Assembly (NCBI GenBank): GCA_035448065.1
Contig: DAOTIG010000023.1
Span: 1 to 32,385 of the forward strand
Length of the DNA: 32,385 bases
Reading direction: 5' to 3'
From: Phosphoribacter sp035448065
GTDB lineage: Bacteria > Actinomycetota > Actinomycetes > Actinomycetales > Dermatophilaceae
In this document: positions 31,695-32,385 of the stretch, piece after piece
Layout of the letters: every line of letters starts with the position of its first letter
Position numbering within the stretch: position 1 is the stretch's first letter
Position numbers and translations under genes: made by a program
Notes under the pieces: model-generated
Seen by the model: only the letters and a program-made list of their open reading frames with translations
Database searches by the model: none
Told to the model about the DNA's origin: nothing

Positions 31695-32385
31695 ATGACC
31701 GGCCCGGCCAGCCAATCCCGTGAGGTGGTGTGGCGTGAACTGGTCGCGGCCGCGCTGACCCGCCGGGCGGATCAGACCGGTGGCTATCTCACCTGGTCCG
31801 AGCTGGCCGACTTCGCCATGCCCGACGGCAGCCGAGTGAGGTTGGTCGACCCCGGCCGTGGCGGCATCTGGAACCCAGCCGGCCTCACCGCCACGCTCAC
31901 CATCGTCACCTCGCCCGACGGCCCATACCCCGATCGCGAGATCGACGGGGGCTTGCTCCAATACAGCTACCAGAAGGGACCTGAGGGCGGGAAGAACCTC
32001 AAGCTTCGCAGGGCCATGGAGCTTCGGCTGCCCCTCATCCGCCTCAACAAGATCGGACCCAACGCGTACAACCCGATCTACCCGGTTTTCGTCGTGGGCG
32101 ACAACCCGATCACCCGCGAGTTCACCCTCACCGTCGATGAGGTCCTGCGTCTCGTGCCGGCGGGAGAGCTCAGCCCGATCGAACGGCTCTATGCGGCGCG
32201 CATCGTCCAACAGCGGGTGCACCAGCCAGCATTCCGAGCCAGAATCCTGCTGGCATACGACGGTCGATGCACTGTGTGCGCCCTCCGGCACCCGGAGCTG
32301 CTGGATGCCGCTCACATCATCGAGGACGGTCAGCCCGGTGGTGATCCTGTCGTGAGCAATGGGCTCAGCCTCTGCAAGATTCATC
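31695..32385 (+). CDS. HNH endonuclease with N-terminal SRA/PUA-like region; partial, C-terminus beyond window
   Basis: The first 230 codons from ATG 31695 are open to the right edge. The N-terminal half (residues about 60-155; IWNPAGLTATLTIV, DGGLLQYSYQKG, LRLPLIRLNKIG, YNPIYPVFVVGDNP) has the pattern of the YDG/PUA-like barrel found in modification-sensing restriction proteins. It is followed by an HNH_2-type nuclease (FRARILLAYDGRCTVC, LDAAHIIEDGQPGGDPVVSNGLSLCKIH). TAAGCT (31683-31688) lies 6 nt before the ATG, with no ribosome site. Codon choice is less GC3-biased than the neighbours (CTT, GGA, CCA, ATT present), suggesting transfer. Possible type IV-like or restriction nuclease; the missing end holds the final catalytic residues. 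Confidence 0.75.
   Translation, partial: MTGPASQSREVVWRELVAAALTRRADQTGGYLTWSELADFAMPDGSRVRLVDPGRGGIWNPAGLTATLTIVTSPDGPYPDREIDGGLLQYSYQKGPEGGKNLKLRRAMELRLPLIRLNKIGPNAYNPIYPVFVVGDNPITREFTLTVDEVLRLVPAGELSPIERLYAARIVQQRVHQPAFRARILLAYDGRCTVCALRHPELLDAAHIIEDGQPGGDPVVSNGLSLCKIH

Overview
The window is high-GC DNA with Actinomycetota codon use, dense gene packing, many start codons placed only 6-9 nt after a -10 hexamer (leaderless mRNAs), and housekeeping gene order (leuA, recO, uppS, znu/zur, glyS, dus, dgt) typical of Micrococcales. My best guess is a member of, or close to, the Intrasporangiaceae. This is inferred from gene order and protein character, not from a database search. No rRNA, tRNA, CRISPR array, insertion sequence or prophage was found.

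Layout. (1) 1-5909: a sialic-acid / amino-sugar catabolic cluster. It has a Tat-exported lipoprotein solute-binding protein (minus strand, cut by the window edge), a divergent FCD-type GntR regulator, then a tightly coupled operon of sialidase, nanE, nagB and nagA. A perfect 8-bp inverted repeat in the divergent spacer is the likely operator. (2) 5946-9532, minus strand: operon dusB, ydeI-like, small conserved protein, dgt. (3) 9607-12807: a small conserved gene broken by an in-frame TGA, then a soluble AAA+ ATPase (ClpB-D2/ClpX-like) fused to an M41 (FtsH-type) zinc protease domain, then an alpha/beta hydrolase. (4) 12829-15203: a SigE-family ECF sigma factor with a membrane-anchored propeller protein, facing a frameshifted PadR-type regulator. 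(5) 15319-22227: glyS, a small membrane protein, the zinc-uptake operon znuA-znuC-znuB-zur behind a Zur box, and a beta-CASP metallo-beta-lactamase nuclease. (6) 22377-27396: a secreted small protein, uppS, recO, a double VOC-domain protein, a questin-oxidase-like gene divergent from soxR with a near-consensus SoxR box, and an AlkB-like dioxygenase behind a LexA-like box. (7) 27475-32385: a divergent EF-Tu paralogue (Tuf3-like) preceded by a leaderless 39-codon ORF under a 33-bp palindrome, an HNH endonuclease, leuA with a Leu-codon leader peptide, and a second HNH nuclease cut by the right edge.

How the genes work together. Region 1 would import sialic acid or sialosides and convert them through ManNAc-6-P and GlcNAc-6-P to fructose-6-P. 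The lyase and kinase are not in the window and may lie to the left. Znu/Zur is a self-contained zinc homeostasis loop. The soxR pair looks like a redox-quinone sensor controlling a quinone-modifying enzyme.

The most unusual sequence-level signal is an octamer, GTATGCCG (longer form GGTATGCCGC). I counted about 47 copies by eye on the two strands, against roughly one expected from base composition. It occurs in all three reading frames, forces rare codons (ATA, GTA, GCA, TAT), and forms both arms of one perfect terminator-like hairpin. It resembles HIP1 or DNA-uptake sequences in behaviour. The other strong candidates for new biology are the AAA+/M41 fusion protease and a small group of promoters sharing GAAAA-N3-TTGGnn-N19-YANCCT.
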